From positions 1-64,000 of the forward strand of contig NZ_CP113913.1 in assembly GCF_029395355.1 (NCBI RefSeq): a stretch of 64,000 bases of DNA, read 5' to 3'. The stretch's first letter is position 1. Each line of letters starts with the position of its first letter. The notes beneath the pieces were generated by a model. That model was not told the origin of the DNA and did no database searches. It was given only the letters and a program-made list of their open reading frames with translations. Below are positions 39,089 through 49,836 of the stretch, piece by piece. Position numbers and translations under genes: made by a program. The stretch comes from Bifidobacterium sp. ESL0800 (GTDB lineage Bacteria > Actinomycetota > Actinomycetes > Actinomycetales > Bifidobacteriaceae).

Positions 39089-42000
39089 GTGCTGGACGTC
39101 AACGCATTTGACAAACTGAGGATCGGACTCGCCACTACCGAGGACATCCACAAGTGGAGCTACGGCGAAGTCAAGAAGCCGGAAACCATCAACTATAGAA
39201 CTTTGAAGCCTGAGAAGGACGGCCTGTTCGGAGAGCAGATCTTCGGACCGACCCGTGACTGGGAGTGCGCCTGCGGCAAATACAAGCGCGTGCGTTTCAA
39301 GGGCATCGTCTGCGAACGCTGCGGCGTGGAGGTCACCAAATCCCGCGTCCGCCGTGAGCGCATGGGCCACATCGAACTGGCCGCACCGGTCACGCACATC
39401 TGGTTCTTCAAGGGTGTGCCGAGCCGTTTGGGCTATTTGCTCGACATCGCTCCGAAGGACCTCGAGAAGGTCATCTACTTCGCGGCCTATATGGTCACGA
39501 GCGTCGATGAGGCGCAGCGCCAGCAGGATCTGCCGGATCTGCAGGACGAATTCGACACCGAGATCGCGCAGCTTTCCAAGCGCCGCGACAACGAGATCGA
39601 GGAACGCGCCAAGAAGCTCGAAGCCGACATGGCCGAGCTCGAGGAGAGTGGCGAGGCCAAGGGCAGCGCCAAGTCCAAGATGCGCAACTCCGCCGAGCGC
39701 GAGATGGCGGCGATCCGTCAGCGCTACGACGATCAGGCACAGCGCTTGAACGCTGTATTCGACCGCTTCAAGACCCTGAAGCCGGGCGATATGGAAGGTG
39801 ACGTCGACCTGTGGCAGGAAATGTGCGACCGCTACGGCGACTACTTCGAAGGCTCCATGGGTGCCGAGGCCATTCAGAAGCGCCTGCGCGACTTCGATCT
39901 TGAAGGTGCCGCCAAGCAGCTGCGCGAAGAGATCGACACCGGCTCCGGCCAGCGCAAGGCCCGTGCCCTGAAGCGTTTGAAGGTCGTCAACGCCTTCCTC
40001 ACCACGGACAACAAGCCCGAGGCGATGGTGTTGAACGCGATCCCGGTCATTCCTCCGGACCTGCGCCCGATGGTGCAGCTCGACGGCGGCCGTTTCGCCA
40101 CCTCCGATCTGAACGACCTCTATCGTCGCGTCATCAACCGCAACAACCGCTTGAAGAGGCTCATCGAACTCGGCGCACCCGAGATCATGCTCAACAACGA
40201 AAAGCGCATGCTGCAGGAAGCCGTCGACTCCCTGTTCGACAACGGCCGCCGCGGCCGCCCGGTCACCGGCGCCTCGAACCGTCCGCTGAAGTCCCTGAGC
40301 GATATGCTCAAGGGCAAGCAGGGCCGTTTCCGCCAGAACCTCTTGGGCAAGCGTGTGGATTATTCCGGCCGTTCCGTGATCGTCGTCGGTCCGTCGCTGC
40401 GTATGCACCAGTGCGGTCTGCCGAAGCCGATGGCACTGGAGCTTTTCAAGCCCTTCGTCATCAAGAAGCTCGTGGACCAGAACTACGCGCAGAACATGAA
40501 GAGCGCCAAGCGCTTGGTCGACCGTCAGGACTCGTCCGTCTGGGACGTGCTCGAAGACGTCATCAGCGAGCACCCGGTGCTCCTGAACCGTGCGCCTACG
40601 CTGCACAGGCTCGGCATCCAGGCCTTTGAGCCGATTCTGGTCGAGGGCAAGGCCATCCACCTGCCGCCGCTCGCCTGCGCCGCATTCAACGCGGACTTCG
40701 ATGGCGACCAGATGGCAGTCCATCTTCCGCTGAGCGTCGAGGCACAGGCCGAGGCCCGCTCCTTGATGATGGCTTCCGACAACATCCTGAAGCCGGCGGA
40801 CGGCCACACCGTCACGATGCCTTCTCAGGACATGATCCTGGGTCTCTACTTCCTTTCCACCGTGGTGGAAGGCGCCAAGGGCCAGGGCCGTGTGCTCGGC
40901 AGCCCCGAAGAGCTGCGTATGGCCGTCGATCGTCACGACGTCGACGTACAGGCCAAGGTGCTCGTGCGTCTGCCGAAGGATTTCGTGCTTCCCACTGATT
41001 GGGAGCCGGCCGAACTCAAGGTCGTGGACCCCGAGCCGGGCAGCCCGGACGTAGTCAAGGAAGAGCGTTTCAAGGACGGTTCCGTGCTCTTCGCCACTTC
41101 CTACGGCCGCTTGAAGTTCAATGAGACCCTGCCTGTCGACTATCCGTTCATCAACGAGCAGGTCGCCAAGGGCAAGCTCTCCGGCATCGTCGACGACATC
41201 GCCACGCGTTACTCCACCGCCCAGGTGGCCGCGACGCTGGACGCCCTGAAGGATCTCGGCTTCACCCGCGCTCCTTGGTCGGGCGTCACCATGTCCTTCT
41301 CCGACATCGTCGAGCCGCCGGAACGTCTTTCGATCATCCATGACTACGAAGGCCAGGCCGACAAGGTCAACGACCAGTACGACATGGGTCTGTTGACCGA
41401 AGAGGAACGCCGTCAGGAGCTCATCAACCTGTGGACCGAATGCACCGACAAGGTCGCCGACGCCATGCGCGATAACTTCAAGGACGACAACAACGTCAAC
41501 ATCATGGTGCAGTCCGGAGCCCGAGGCAACTGGATGCAGATTCGCCAGATCTCCGGTATGCGAGGACTCGTGGCGAACCCGAAGGGCGAGATCATCTCCC
41601 GCCCGGTCAAGTCCAACTACCGCGAAGGCCTCTCCGTCCTGGAGTACTTCATCTCCCAGCACGGCGCCCGCAAGGGTCTGGCCGACACGGCACTGCGTAC
41701 CGCGGAATCCGGCTACCTCACCCGTCGTCTCGTGGACGTGGCCCAGGAGGTCATCGTACGCGAAGAGGATTGCGGCACCAAGCGCGGACTGACGATCAAG
41801 ATCGCCGACCACGATGAGGACGGCAATCTCGTGCTTGTGCGTGCCGCTGACGGTGGCCCGTATTCGCGTCTGCTGGCCGAGGATGTCATCGACCCCAAGG
41901 ACGGCAAGACCGTGCTCTACAAGCGTGGAGACGCCATGAGCATGGACGTTCTGCGCGATATGGTCGCCCACGGCGTCGAAGAGGTCAAGGCGCGCAGCGT

Positions 42001-43162
42001 CTTGACCTGCGAGTCCAAGCGCGGCGTGTGCGCGAAGTGCTACGGCTGGTCGCTGGCCACCAATCGCTTGGTGGATGTCGGCGAAGCCGTCGGTGTCGTC
42101 GCGGCACAGTCCATCGGCGAGCCTGGTACGCAGTTGACGCTTCGTTCCTTCCACTCCGGCGGCGTCGCTTCCGCTTCCGACATCACCCAGGGTCTTCCCC
42201 GTGTCACCGAGCTCTTCGAGGCGCGTACGCCTAAGGGCGAGGCGCCGATCACGGAATATCCCGGTACCGTCAAGGTCGAGGATTCCGATCACGGCCGTCA
42301 GGTCACGCTGACCCCGGACGATAGCACCATCGAGCCGATCACCTACCCGGTGACCCGTCGTGCGCCGCTCTTGGTCAAAGACGGCGACCACGTCGAGGTC
42401 GGCACTCAGCTGATCGAAGGCTCCGTCGATCCGAAGAAGATCCTTCGCATCCTTGGGCCCCGTGCGGCTCAGGTCAGTATCGTCGAGGGCGTGCACGACG
42501 TGTACCGCTCCCAGGGTGTGGATATCCACGACAAGCACCTCGAGGTCATCGTCCACCAGATGCTTCGCCGCATCACGGTCATTGATTCCGGTACCACGAA
42601 CCTGCTGCCCGGCCAGTTGGTCGATCAGTCGAGGTTCCGTGACGCCAATATGCAGGCGGTCAAGGAGGGTGGCAAGCCCGCTGCCGGCCGTCCCGAAATG
42701 CTCGGCATCACCAAGGCGTCTCTGGCCACCGATTCCTGGCTGTCCGCCGCTTCGTTCCAGGAGACCACCCGTGTGCTTACGGAGGCCGCGCTGGAGCAGA
42801 AGTCCGACGAGCTCAAGGGCTTGAAGGAGAACGTCATCATCGGCAAGCTCATCCCTGCCGGCACCGGTCTGGCGCGTTACCGCAACGCGACGGTCGAGCC
42901 CGACAAGGCCATCCGCGACACCATCTACCCGAACTTCGGCTTGGGCGGCGACGCGTCCTCCGAGTTCGGCGAAGGCGGCATGGACGATATGGACTTCTCC
43001 AATATCGACTTCGGCGACCTGAAACTCGGCGACGACTTCAACCCCGATGACTTCCTCAACGATCAGGGCGGGGCCAGCGAGCTCGGTGGCGACACCGACT
43101 TCGGCATGGGCTCCGGCACCGACGCTGATGGCGGTTCGGACAATTCCGCCTCGCAAGCCTGA
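39089..43162 (+). CDS. rpoC: RNA polymerase beta' subunit
   Basis: 1357 residues. N-terminal zinc site ([20 protein letters not shown]), catalytic [10 protein letters not shown] with Asp536, Asp538 and Asp540 binding magnesium, second zinc site (CGTKRG...[13 protein letters not shown]), and trigger-loop region [21 protein letters not shown]. The last ~65 residues are an acidic, Asp/Gly-rich tail. GTG 39089 is chosen ([13 protein letters not shown]); the ATG 10 codons upstream gives an unusual extension. Confidence 0.97.
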   Translation: MLDVNAFDKLRIGLATTEDIHKWSYGEVKKPETINYRTLKPEKDGLFGEQIFGPTRDWECACGKYKRVRFKGIVCERCGVEVTKSRVRRERMGHIELAAPVTHIWFFKGVPSRLGYLLDIAPKDLEKVIYFAAYMVTSVDEAQRQQDLPDLQDEFDTEIAQLSKRRDNEIEERAKKLEADMAELEESGEAKGSAKSKMRNSAEREMAAIRQRYDDQAQRLNAVFDRFKTLKPGDMEGDVDLWQEMCDRYGDYFEGSMGAEAIQKRLRDFDLEGAAKQLREEIDTGSGQRKARALKRLKVVNAFLTTDNKPEAMVLNAIPVIPPDLRPMVQLDGGRFATSDLNDLYRRVINRNNRLKRLIELGAPEIMLNNEKRMLQEAVDSLFDNGRRGRPVTGASNRPLKSLSDMLKGKQGRFRQNLLGKRVDYSGRSVIVVGPSLRMHQCGLPKPMALELFKPFVIKKLVDQNYAQNMKSAKRLVDRQDSSVWDVLEDVISEHPVLLNRAPTLHRLGIQAFEPILVEGKAIHLPPLACAAFNADFDGDQMAVHLPLSVEAQAEARSLMMASDNILKPADGHTVTMPSQDMILGLYFLSTVVEGAKGQGRVLGSPEELRMAVDRHDVDVQAKVLVRLPKDFVLPTDWEPAELKVVDPEPGSPDVVKEERFKDGSVLFATSYGRLKFNETLPVDYPFINEQVAKGKLSGIVDDIATRYSTAQVAATLDALKDLGFTRAPWSGVTMSFSDIVEPPERLSIIHDYEGQADKVNDQYDMGLLTEEERRQELINLWTECTDKVADAMRDNFKDDNNVNIMVQSGARGNWMQIRQISGMRGLVANPKGEIISRPVKSNYREGLSVLEYFISQHGARKGLADTALRTAESGYLTRRLVDVAQEVIVREEDCGTKRGLTIKIADHDEDGNLVLVRAADGGPYSRLLAEDVIDPKDGKTVLYKRGDAMSMDVLRDMVAHGVEEVKARSVLTCESKRGVCAKCYGWSLATNRLVDVGEAVGVVAAQSIGEPGTQLTLRSFHSGGVASASDITQGLPRVTELFEARTPKGEAPITEYPGTVKVEDSDHGRQVTLTPDDSTIEPITYPVTRRAPLLVKDGDHVEVGTQLIEGSVDPKKILRILGPRAAQVSIVEGVHDVYRSQGVDIHDKHLEVIVHQMLRRITVIDSGTTNLLPGQLVDQSRFRDANMQAVKEGGKPAAGRPEMLGITKASLATDSWLSAASFQETTRVLTEAALEQKSDELKGLKENVIIGKLIPAGTGLARYRNATVEPDKAIRDTIYPNFGLGGDASSEFGEGGMDDMDFSNIDFGDLKLGDDFNPDDFLNDQGGASELGGDTDFGMGSGTDADGGSDNSASQA

Positions 43163-43201
43163 GTCGGTAGGCTTTAGAGCCTCAAAAAGCTAAACGGCTG
43201 T

Positions 43202-43237
43202 ATTTGTCCCGATGCGTTACGGCGCACCGGGACAAAT
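43202..43237 (+). terminator. rpoBC terminator
   Basis: ATTTGTCCCG (43202-43211) pairs with CGGGACAAAT (43228-43237), with inner GCG/CGC, 40 nt after the rpoC stop. Confidence 0.75.
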
Positions 43238-43311
43238 TCGTATCTGCCGTCGCTTTTGCCTCAGTGCGTCCGTGACCACAACAGCTGAAAATGTTGCGGT
43301 TCCGCGGTAAT

Positions 43312-43917
43312 ATGACAGATATGAGTAATTTGCCTTTTCCGCCGCCACCGGAGCTCGGTTGGTATGACGACGACGCCACAGTTGTATCCGCGACCACGGC
43401 CGATGAGCCTCAACAGGATTCAAGCGTAGTTCAGACTCCGCAGACGTTGGCCGACGAGGCCGCGCAGAAGCCTGCCGCGGACGCCTCGTGGACGTCTTCC
43501 GCCCCGCAGACCAACAGCGAGGGCGACATCGAGGACTGGGACGGGACGGTGCTGTCCACCGCTTTCATGTCCGAAAAGCCCAAGAAGCGCTATCGGCTGC
43601 ACAACGACGCCACAGGTCAGGATATCGTTCTCGACAAGAGCGCCCTGCTCGGCCGCAATGTTTCGGCCACCGTGCCGGAAGGCGCGATGTCCATCAAGCT
43701 CGCCGACCCGACGCGTACGGTTTCGCGCAACCATGCCGCGGTCAGCTACGACAAGGACGGCACGTTGTGGCTTGAGGATTACGGCTCACTCAACGGCACG
43801 TATATCGTCACCGACGACCACGAGCAGCAGGTCAAGGACAGTCCTGTCCGGCTTTCGCCTCCCACGACGTTGCGTATCGGAGACCAGTTCTTCAAACTCA
43901 CGGAGGACGAAGGCTGA
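43312..43917 (+). CDS. FHA-domain protein
   Basis: 201 residues. Residues 1-85 are acidic and disordered, with DIEDWDGTVLS resembling the phosphorylatable Thr tails of actinobacterial FHA proteins. The FHA domain (about 95-200) has LLGRNVS, then SRNHAAV, and GSLNGTYI, the full phosphothreonine-binding set. It should read Thr phosphorylation by the kinase of the adjacent cluster. In the described PFNA clusters an fha gene closes the set; here it lies on the opposite strand. ATG 43312, or ATG 43321 three codons later. Confidence 0.9.
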   Translation: MTDMSNLPFPPPPELGWYDDDATVVSATTADEPQQDSSVVQTPQTLADEAAQKPAADASWTSSAPQTNSEGDIEDWDGTVLSTAFMSEKPKKRYRLHNDATGQDIVLDKSALLGRNVSATVPEGAMSIKLADPTRTVSRNHAAVSYDKDGTLWLEDYGSLNGTYIVTDDHEQQVKDSPVRLSPPTTLRIGDQFFKLTEDEG

Positions 43918-43974
43918 TCCATGCTTGCAGCGTGAAGCGGATTTCTGAAATTTAGGAAATACCCAGTAACGAAT

Positions 43975-44015
43975 AATGTCCCGCTATCCGGCGAAAGGCT
44001 GGATAGCGGGACATT
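43975..44015. terminator. Bidirectional terminator between FHA gene and kinase cluster
   Basis: AATGTCCCGCTATCC (43975-43989) and GGATAGCGGGACATT (44001-44015) form a perfect 15-bp stem with an 11-nt loop, followed on the plus strand by CGTTTTGTT. It separates two convergent units. Confidence 0.85.
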
Positions 44016-44085
44016 CGTTTTGTTCGATAGCGGTTATGAGACGGCTTGGATATGATCCGACGTATTGCCGTGCTCGTTGCTGCGT

Positions 44086-44682
44086 CTATTGCCGCGTGGC
44101 AAGAGCTGCGTCAATGGCGGGGTCGTGCAGCTGGGCAAGCCAGTTCAGCAGCTCCGGGTAGGTGTTGGGGTTGCGGGCGAGGCACGGGCGCAGCTCGGGG
44201 GCATATTGGGCGATGCTGGCGATGGTCATCTGGTCGGTGTTCGGGTCCAGGGCCTGCTCGGCGGTGTAGCCGTAGGCGTTGGTGGCGACGGGCGTCTCCT
44301 GGCCGGTGGCTGTAGCAGGTTGCGCCGCGTATTGGTTGGTGGCAGCCGGTTGCTGGGCATACTGATTGGCGGCGGCATACTGATCGCTTGCAGCCTGCTG
44401 GTCGGCGATATAAGGCATCGAAGCCTGTGCCGTAGCCTGTTGCGCCGGATCCTCTTGCGCGACGACACCCTGATCGGGAACCTCGAATCCCATGGATTTG
44501 AGCGTTTCACGGGCACGGTCGTCGCCGAACTGGGCCAGCCAGCGCTTCAGCCCCGGGTAGGCACGGGGGTTCGCGGCCACGTTCGCGCCGAAATCGGGGT
44601 TTTCGTAAGCGACTTTCGCCAGCATGACGGGGTCCGCTTCGGAATCCTGGACAATGGCGACGGCGGTATCGTAATCAACCAT
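44086..44682 (-). CDS. Variant leucine-rich-repeat protein with Gln/Ala linker
   Basis: 198 residues. Two similar modules of about 50 residues sit at each end: DPVMLAKVAYENPDFGANVAANPRAYPGLKRWLAQF and DQMTIASIAQYAPELRPCLARNPNTYPELLNWLAQL. This is the pattern annotated as variant leucine-rich repeat in bifidobacteria. The middle (80-150) is a Gln/Ala/Tyr-rich linker. It may bind a protein partner of the neighbouring kinase system. ATG 44682, eight nt after AGAGAAG, is preferred to GTG 44691. Last gene of the cluster. Confidence 0.8.
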   Translation of the reverse strand: MVDYDTAVAIVQDSEADPVMLAKVAYENPDFGANVAANPRAYPGLKRWLAQFGDDRARETLKSMGFEVPDQGVVAQEDPAQQATAQASMPYIADQQAASDQYAAANQYAQQPAATNQYAAQPATATGQETPVATNAYGYTAEQALDPNTDQMTIASIAQYAPELRPCLARNPNTYPELLNWLAQLHDPAIDAALATRQ

Positions 44683-44839
44683 CTGCTTCACTTCTCTTTC
44701 TTATCGGATGAATCGCTCGGCGTTCATCGGCTTGTATTTCGATTATTTACTGCCTTATTGACAGATTATATTGGCTGGTTCCCGTTCTGTCGTCCCGGGC
44801 AGTATGCGGAAGATGTGGAAACCCGCGGATTGGCGCTAT

Positions 44840-45697
44840 CTATGTATGCAGGCTGTCGAGGGTGACGTCCCCGATGGTCTCCAGCTCCTCTCCGTCGTCC
44901 AGCTTGCTGGCGTGCCAAGGCTCCTCGGTTGGCGTGTTCGGCCATACGTCGACCACGACGATGGTGATATTGTCGTTTCCGCCTGCGTGCAGGGCGGCCT
45001 GGATCAGTGCCTCGACGGCGCGTTGCGGGTCGGGGTTCGCCTGGCTGATCGCCGCGATTTTCTTGTCCGCGACCTCGGAATACAGCCCGTCCGAGCAGAC
45101 GATGAATCGACCGCACGGCACTACCGCGTAGAAATCCGGCTTGATGCCCTGAGGGGCGCCGATGCACTGGGTGATGACGTTGCGCGGGATGGTGGCGTTG
45201 GCCATCTGCGGCGACATCAGACCGGAATCGATGGCCTGTTGACGCTGGGAATGGTCCTTGGTGATACGGCTGATCGAGGACGCAATGGCGTTGCCCCGAA
45301 CGTCGAAGTCGAAATGATAGGTACGGGAATCACCGACGTTGATCACATACCAAAGCGGGGCCTGCTCGCCGCCGTCTTCGCCGGGGCGTGCGGGGAGGAT
45401 GATGCCGGTGGCCGTCGTTCCGGCCACACCGCCCAAGTCATGACCCAGTTTGTAGACATCTTGTTGTGCGGCGTCCAAAGCGGATTCGATGATTTTGCGC
45501 GACCTCACCGGCTCGCCGGCGACGGACTTGAAGTGTTGTGCGGCAAGAGCGCTGGCACGTTCGCCGCCGACACCGCCGCCCATGCCGTCGCACACCACAT
45601 AGACGCCGGGCTCGTTGACCCCGGTGTCTTGGTTGTTGCGTCGTTTTTTGCCGATATCGCTGCCCATGGCCGCACGAATGTGTGGGTGATCAGACAT
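44840..45697 (-). CDS. prpC: PP2C-family Ser/Thr protein phosphatase
   Basis: 285 residues, cytosolic. Metal-binding motifs are intact: RRNNQDTGV, YVVCDGMGGGVGGE, FIVCSDGLYSEV and GGNDNITIVVVDV. It should reverse phosphorylation by the cluster kinase. ATG 45697 lies 2 nt after the TGA of the transglutaminase-fold gene, implying translational coupling; a TTG at 45703 is an alternative. Confidence 0.93.
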   Translation of the reverse strand: MSDHPHIRAAMGSDIGKKRRNNQDTGVNEPGVYVVCDGMGGGVGGERASALAAQHFKSVAGEPVRSRKIIESALDAAQQDVYKLGHDLGGVAGTTATGIILPARPGEDGGEQAPLWYVINVGDSRTYHFDFDVRGNAIASSISRITKDHSQRQQAIDSGLMSPQMANATIPRNVITQCIGAPQGIKPDFYAVVPCGRFIVCSDGLYSEVADKKIAAISQANPDPQRAVEALIQAALHAGGNDNITIVVVDVWPNTPTEEPWHASKLDDGEELETIGDVTLDSLHT

Positions 45698-45699
45698 AA

Positions 45700-48468
45700 T
45701 CAACGACCTTTCCGTGCGGTGGACTTGCGTTTTGCGTGCACATTAGCCAGTATAGACGCGTCTTTTGTCGTATTCGCCTTCGACGCCTTGCGTGACGACC
45801 TTTTGCCGGCTTTGGCCTTTGAAGTGTCTGCGGAACCTGTACGATTCGCGGCACCTGCGGCACTTGCCTTCTTGAATCGTTTGAGATTGAAGTGCGGCAT
45901 ATGCAGGACGCCCTTGAGTGAAAGCCGGGTGCGCAGACGACGCATGAGAGGCTGGTCGGCAAGGATGGCCTTGCGTATGGCCTTGACCCGCTTCCAATAA
46001 TCCGCTGAGGCCGTCTCGTCGGGCTTCTTGCCGGAGAAAGCGACCCAGTCGGCCTCGCGCGAGAGCAGCCGGAGCTGGTCCATGTCAATCGAACGGCCCT
46101 TGAAGGTCTTCTTCTTTTGCGCTTTGGCTGCCTTCCTGGCTGCTTTTTCTGCGGCTTTTCGAGCCTTGGGGGTTGTGGCTTGTTCAGCCTCGGGGACCAT
46201 GGTCGCGGCGTCGTTCGCTTCCTTGATCGCCGTGCCGATCTGGGCGGCCTGATGCCGGCGGGTGCCGGAGGTCTTGATGCCGCTCTGGTCGGCGAGCATG
46301 CCGATGGCCCTCCAGCCGGAGGCGATGCGCTGCCCGGAACTGCCGCGGCGGGCCATCACGGCCAGCTGGATGGCTTTGAGCAGAAGAATCAGAGCGCAGA
46401 TGATGAGGATGATCCACACGGGGCTGCCGTAGACGGCGACCTTTTCGGTGATGGCCAGAATCTTCATCAGCGTGGCGTTGCCGTTCTGATCGCCGGCATC
46501 CGCGCCGTCGAGCGAGGACTGGTCGCGGGCCTGGTTCTGGTCGTGCAGCGGATCGACCAGCGGCACCGGCGGTTGACGGACGAGGGTCTTCGGGTTCGGA
46601 GGCGTCAGGTCCTGGTTCTTGTTCGGGACCTTCGTCTCCTTGGGTGTGGGATAGAAGGGAACCCAGCCGTAATCCTTGAAGTCGATCTCGACCCAGGCCT
46701 CGATGTCGTTGCCGGTGAAATCGGTCTGTGTCTTGCCGTTCCTGCCGTGCGAGGTGCGGGACTTGGAGATATTGCCGTCCTTGTCCTTCGGCACGAAGCC
46801 GAGCACCACGCGCGAGGGGAGGTTCAGCTCTCTGGCCATCATCGCCATCGCCGAGGCATATTGCTCGCTGTCGCCGACCATCGCGGTGCCGCCGAGCATG
46901 GAGTCGATGCGGAAGTTGCCGTGGCCGGGCAGCGAAGGATAATCGCCGGCGAGACCGTGCGAGAACCAGCCCTTGGTCTTCAACGCCGTAGCCAGCGTCT
47001 GCGCGGTCGCGCCGTCGCTGGACTGTTTGCCGGTCAGTGCCGGGGCAAGCTTGCTGGCACTGTCGGGGATGTCCTTCGCCGCAGGTTGTGTAATACGCTG
47101 AGCGTGGGCGTGAGTCACTTGTTGCTGGACCGGTACTTCGGGGATGATACCGGATTCGGTATAGGTCTGTCCGCCAAGTGGTGTATTCGGCACGATTGCG
47201 GAATCGGTGCCCATGTTGTAGTAGAAATTCTCGCCGTTCAAGCCGACTGACGTTGCGGCGCCCGCCAACGGCAGCCATTGCTCGGAGAAGCCTTTGTGGA
47301 CCTTGAAGGTGGCCTTGAAATGCTGGCCTTGCGCGGTGTTGGCGATGCCGCTGCCAACCTTGCGATAATCCGAGGAATCGCTGGCGTCGCTGGAATCCGA
47401 AAGGTTCCAGACATTGCCGTCGAAGCGGTCCATGACGGCCAGACGCACCGGCGTGCCGGCAGGGAGTCCGGAGACCGAAAGCAGCGTTTCCTTTTTGTGG
47501 TATTTGACGTAGGAGCGCATATCGCTCAGCGGGCTCGTGTATTGGTGCGGGTCGAGCGGCGGGTTGTAGCGGTCGCGCAGGGTCAGGCGATGCTGGGGGA
47601 CGATGAGGGTCGCGCCGATCGCCAGGCCGACGGCGAGGACGATGATGATGATCATGCTCACCGGCCGGCGGATATCGAAGGACTGCCAGCGCCAGGCGAG
47701 CCAGATGACCAGTGCCAGCATGGCGATGATGCCGCAGACCGGGCGCAACGTGCCGTAGGCGGTGCCCAGAAGCGCGCTGACCGCAAGGTTCAGCGCCAAC
47801 GGGAAGACCGTGATGAGGTTCAATTTGGAACTTACCGAAACCGCGAAAACGCCTGCGAGGAACGCCGTCCAGAGGTTCAGCGTCCACAGCGCCATCAGAC
47901 TGCCGTTGGCGGACCCGAGCGGGGGAATGACGGCGATGACGTATTTGAACGAGCCGAAGGTCTGCGTGAAGCCCTGACTTAAAGTATCGAGACTCGGCAC
48001 GATATGCGCGATGGTCGTGTCATTCAGCGCGATGACGGGGCCGACGAGGAACTGGGAAAGCACCAGGAAGACGATCTGCCACCAGAGTTTGAGCGCTGGA
48101 TTGACGCCGGCCAAGGCGATCAGCGCGCCGAGCAGCGCTGCCGGAACGGCTGTGAAAGCCCAAGTCAGAACGTTGCCGTAGACGTCGATGAGATTGGCGG
48201 AATTGAGGCAAATCGCGACCAGGACGAGCAGGGCTCCGATGGAGGCGGTGGCCCAGGGACGGCGTACGGCCACGAATATCTGGCGTTGGCCGTCGCTGGT
48301 CGCGGTCAACGCGATCGGTGCCCGGGTCGTGCTCGCCCATGTGCCGGTGGTGTTGGTCGTGCCACTCGTGCCGGTGAAATCGGGCAGGGAAGCCGCAGCC
48401 GACGCAGTGGTGTTTGATTGGTCTGCAGAAGTATTGAAGGTGTTGCTCATAGGGTTGTTGCCGCTCAT
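45700..48468 (-). CDS. tgm: Transglutaminase-fold membrane protein (TgpA-like), active Cys replaced
   Basis: 922 residues. About six membrane helices at 65-290, a large outer region with the transglutaminase fold at about 500-610, a further helix near 680 and a basic cytoplasmic tail rich in KAARKAAKAQ-type repeats. The nucleophile motif reads AMVGDSEQYASAMAMMAREL, with Ser534 where transglutaminases have Cys; the His/Asp region (NDIEAWVEI) is present. So it is probably non-catalytic or uses Ser. DUF58-tgm overlap by 4 bp (ATGA). Belongs to the PFNA-type cluster. Confidence 0.88.
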   Translation of the reverse strand: MSGNNPMSNTFNTSADQSNTTASAAASLPDFTGTSGTTNTTGTWASTTRAPIALTATSDGQRQIFVAVRRPWATASIGALLVLVAICLNSANLIDVYGNVLTWAFTAVPAALLGALIALAGVNPALKLWWQIVFLVLSQFLVGPVIALNDTTIAHIVPSLDTLSQGFTQTFGSFKYVIAVIPPLGSANGSLMALWTLNLWTAFLAGVFAVSVSSKLNLITVFPLALNLAVSALLGTAYGTLRPVCGIIAMLALVIWLAWRWQSFDIRRPVSMIIIIVLAVGLAIGATLIVPQHRLTLRDRYNPPLDPHQYTSPLSDMRSYVKYHKKETLLSVSGLPAGTPVRLAVMDRFDGNVWNLSDSSDASDSSDYRKVGSGIANTAQGQHFKATFKVHKGFSEQWLPLAGAATSVGLNGENFYYNMGTDSAIVPNTPLGGQTYTESGIIPEVPVQQQVTHAHAQRITQPAAKDIPDSASKLAPALTGKQSSDGATAQTLATALKTKGWFSHGLAGDYPSLPGHGNFRIDSMLGGTAMVGDSEQYASAMAMMARELNLPSRVVLGFVPKDKDGNISKSRTSHGRNGKTQTDFTGNDIEAWVEIDFKDYGWVPFYPTPKETKVPNKNQDLTPPNPKTLVRQPPVPLVDPLHDQNQARDQSSLDGADAGDQNGNATLMKILAITEKVAVYGSPVWIILIICALILLLKAIQLAVMARRGSSGQRIASGWRAIGMLADQSGIKTSGTRRHQAAQIGTAIKEANDAATMVPEAEQATTPKARKAAEKAARKAAKAQKKKTFKGRSIDMDQLRLLSREADWVAFSGKKPDETASADYWKRVKAIRKAILADQPLMRRLRTRLSLKGVLHMPHFNLKRFKKASAAGAANRTGSADTSKAKAGKRSSRKASKANTTKDASILANVHAKRKSTARKGR

Positions 48469-49826
48469 TTCAGCGCCTCCATGATCAGAGGCAGGTCGTC
48501 GAGCGCCGAAAGCGTGGCCAGGGTGAAGTCGTCGTATTGGTGGATGGCGTTGCCGGCGATGGGGTCGATCTGCAGCATCACGCAGATGGATTCTCGGCTC
48601 AGCGCGGCGGCGATGCGACGGAGGCGTTCAAGTCTGGCGCCCGATCCTACCACGAAGAAATAGAAGGAGGCGCCGGGGCTTGTTTTCAGCGTGGCAACGG
48701 CGAGGTTCGGGTTTTCGTCCATATCGGGCTTGACCCCGCTCATCCAGTCGAGGAACGGCATTGCCCCGTGCGGGATCAGGGAATTGTCGGCGGCCTGGAC
48801 GGCCAGCGGGCGGTCTTCGACAAGGCATTCGGTGCCGATTGAGGAGGCGACGCTCACGGCGAGCTCGAACTCGTCTTCGGTCGAGTAATCGGTCGGGTTG
48901 ACGCCGAGGGTGATGGAAGTATCGGTACGTTTGGTCGCCTCGTACTGCCGGACCATCAAGGTGCCGGTTTTCGCCGAGGAAAGCCAGTGGACGTTACGCA
49001 TGTCGTCGCCGGGACGGTATTCGCGCAGGCCGTAGAAATCGAGGTCGTCGTCGACCACCTGGCCGGAAGGGCTGCCCTCGAGGTCGCGGAAAATGCCGGA
49101 ATCGAGCGTGTTGAGGAAAACGGTTTTCGGGTGGATATAGACCTTCGCGGACTGGGAAAGCGATTGCTCGTGACGTACGATGCCGAAGGGGTCGCCCTTG
49201 CTGATTTTCAGCGGACCCACGTCAAGGACCGCGCGTGAGGTGGCACGGAACTCGACCTGTTCGTCTTTGACCTTGCCGGGGGCCAAAGCGGGGATGCGGA
49301 AGCGCTGATGCATCTCGCCCATCGGCAGGTCTCCCTGAACGCCTACGGTCGGGCTTTTGCCGGGGTTGGAGACGTTGACATCGACCTTGACGCTATCACC
49401 TACGGTAATACGGTTATCTGAAACGGATAACGCCGCGTGGAATTTCGTGTTGCCAAGCGACATGGCGATGCCGAGTGCCAGCATGACCAGACCGACGATG
49501 CCGCAGACCAGCAGCTCATGCCATCCCAACGCCGGGAATGCCGAGAGGCAGACCACGGCGATGCCCGTCACCGACCAGCCGAGCGGTGAAACGTAGGCGG
49601 TAAGCCATTCGGGCAGCTTCTTGCGCAAACCGGCTGCTTGATGCCGCACTTTGAGCGTGAGGTGCGCAAAACGGGTGTTGCCTTGTATCAGGCTGGGCTT
49701 ACGGCCTTTGAAGCCGCGATGGCTTTTTCGTCCGCGGGTGCCTACCGCCATGGTCCCGTTTCGGGCGGATACGGGGAAACCGGGTGGCGTTGTAGGCGTT
49801 TGGTGTCGGGTTTTGGAAAAATGCAT
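48465..49826 (-). CDS. DUF58 membrane protein
   Basis: 453 residues. Two membrane helices at about 85-130 ([36 protein letters not shown]), then an immunoglobulin-like stretch and the DUF58/vWA-like motif [23 protein letters not shown]58 proteins act with MoxR ATPases and transglutaminase-fold proteins. The first 75 residues are basic and poorly conserved; a Met at 49751 is an alternative start. 10 bp after the MoxR gene. Confidence 0.88.
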   Translation of the reverse strand: MHFSKTRHQTPTTPPGFPVSARNGTMAVGTRGRKSHRGFKGRKPSLIQGNTRFAHLTLKVRHQAAGLRKKLPEWLTAYVSPLGWSVTGIAVVCLSAFPALGWHELLVCGIVGLVMLALGIAMSLGNTKFHAALSVSDNRITVGDSVKVDVNVSNPGKSPTVGVQGDLPMGEMHQRFRIPALAPGKVKDEQVEFRATSRAVLDVGPLKISKGDPFGIVRHEQSLSQSAKVYIHPKTVFLNTLDSGIFRDLEGSPSGQVVDDDLDFYGLREYRPGDDMRNVHWLSSAKTGTLMVRQYEATKRTDTSITLGVNPTDYSTEDEFELAVSVASSIGTECLVEDRPLAVQAADNSLIPHGAMPFLDWMSGVKPDMDENPNLAVATLKTSPGASFYFFVVGSGARLERLRRIAAALSRESICVMLQIDPIAGNAIHQYDDFTLATLSALDDLPLIMEALK

Positions 49827-49836
49827 GGCGTTACTT

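Noticed and set aside
39089..43156. Uninterrupted antisense reading frame across nearly all of rpoC, and a similar one across rpoB
   Set aside because: High-GC codon usage leaves few stops on the opposite strand; the translations are Val/Gly/His-rich without recognisable domains.
44692..44839. Separate promoter for the variant-LRR gene
   Set aside because: A TATAAT lies on the minus strand near 44765-44770, but no suitable -35 element could be found.
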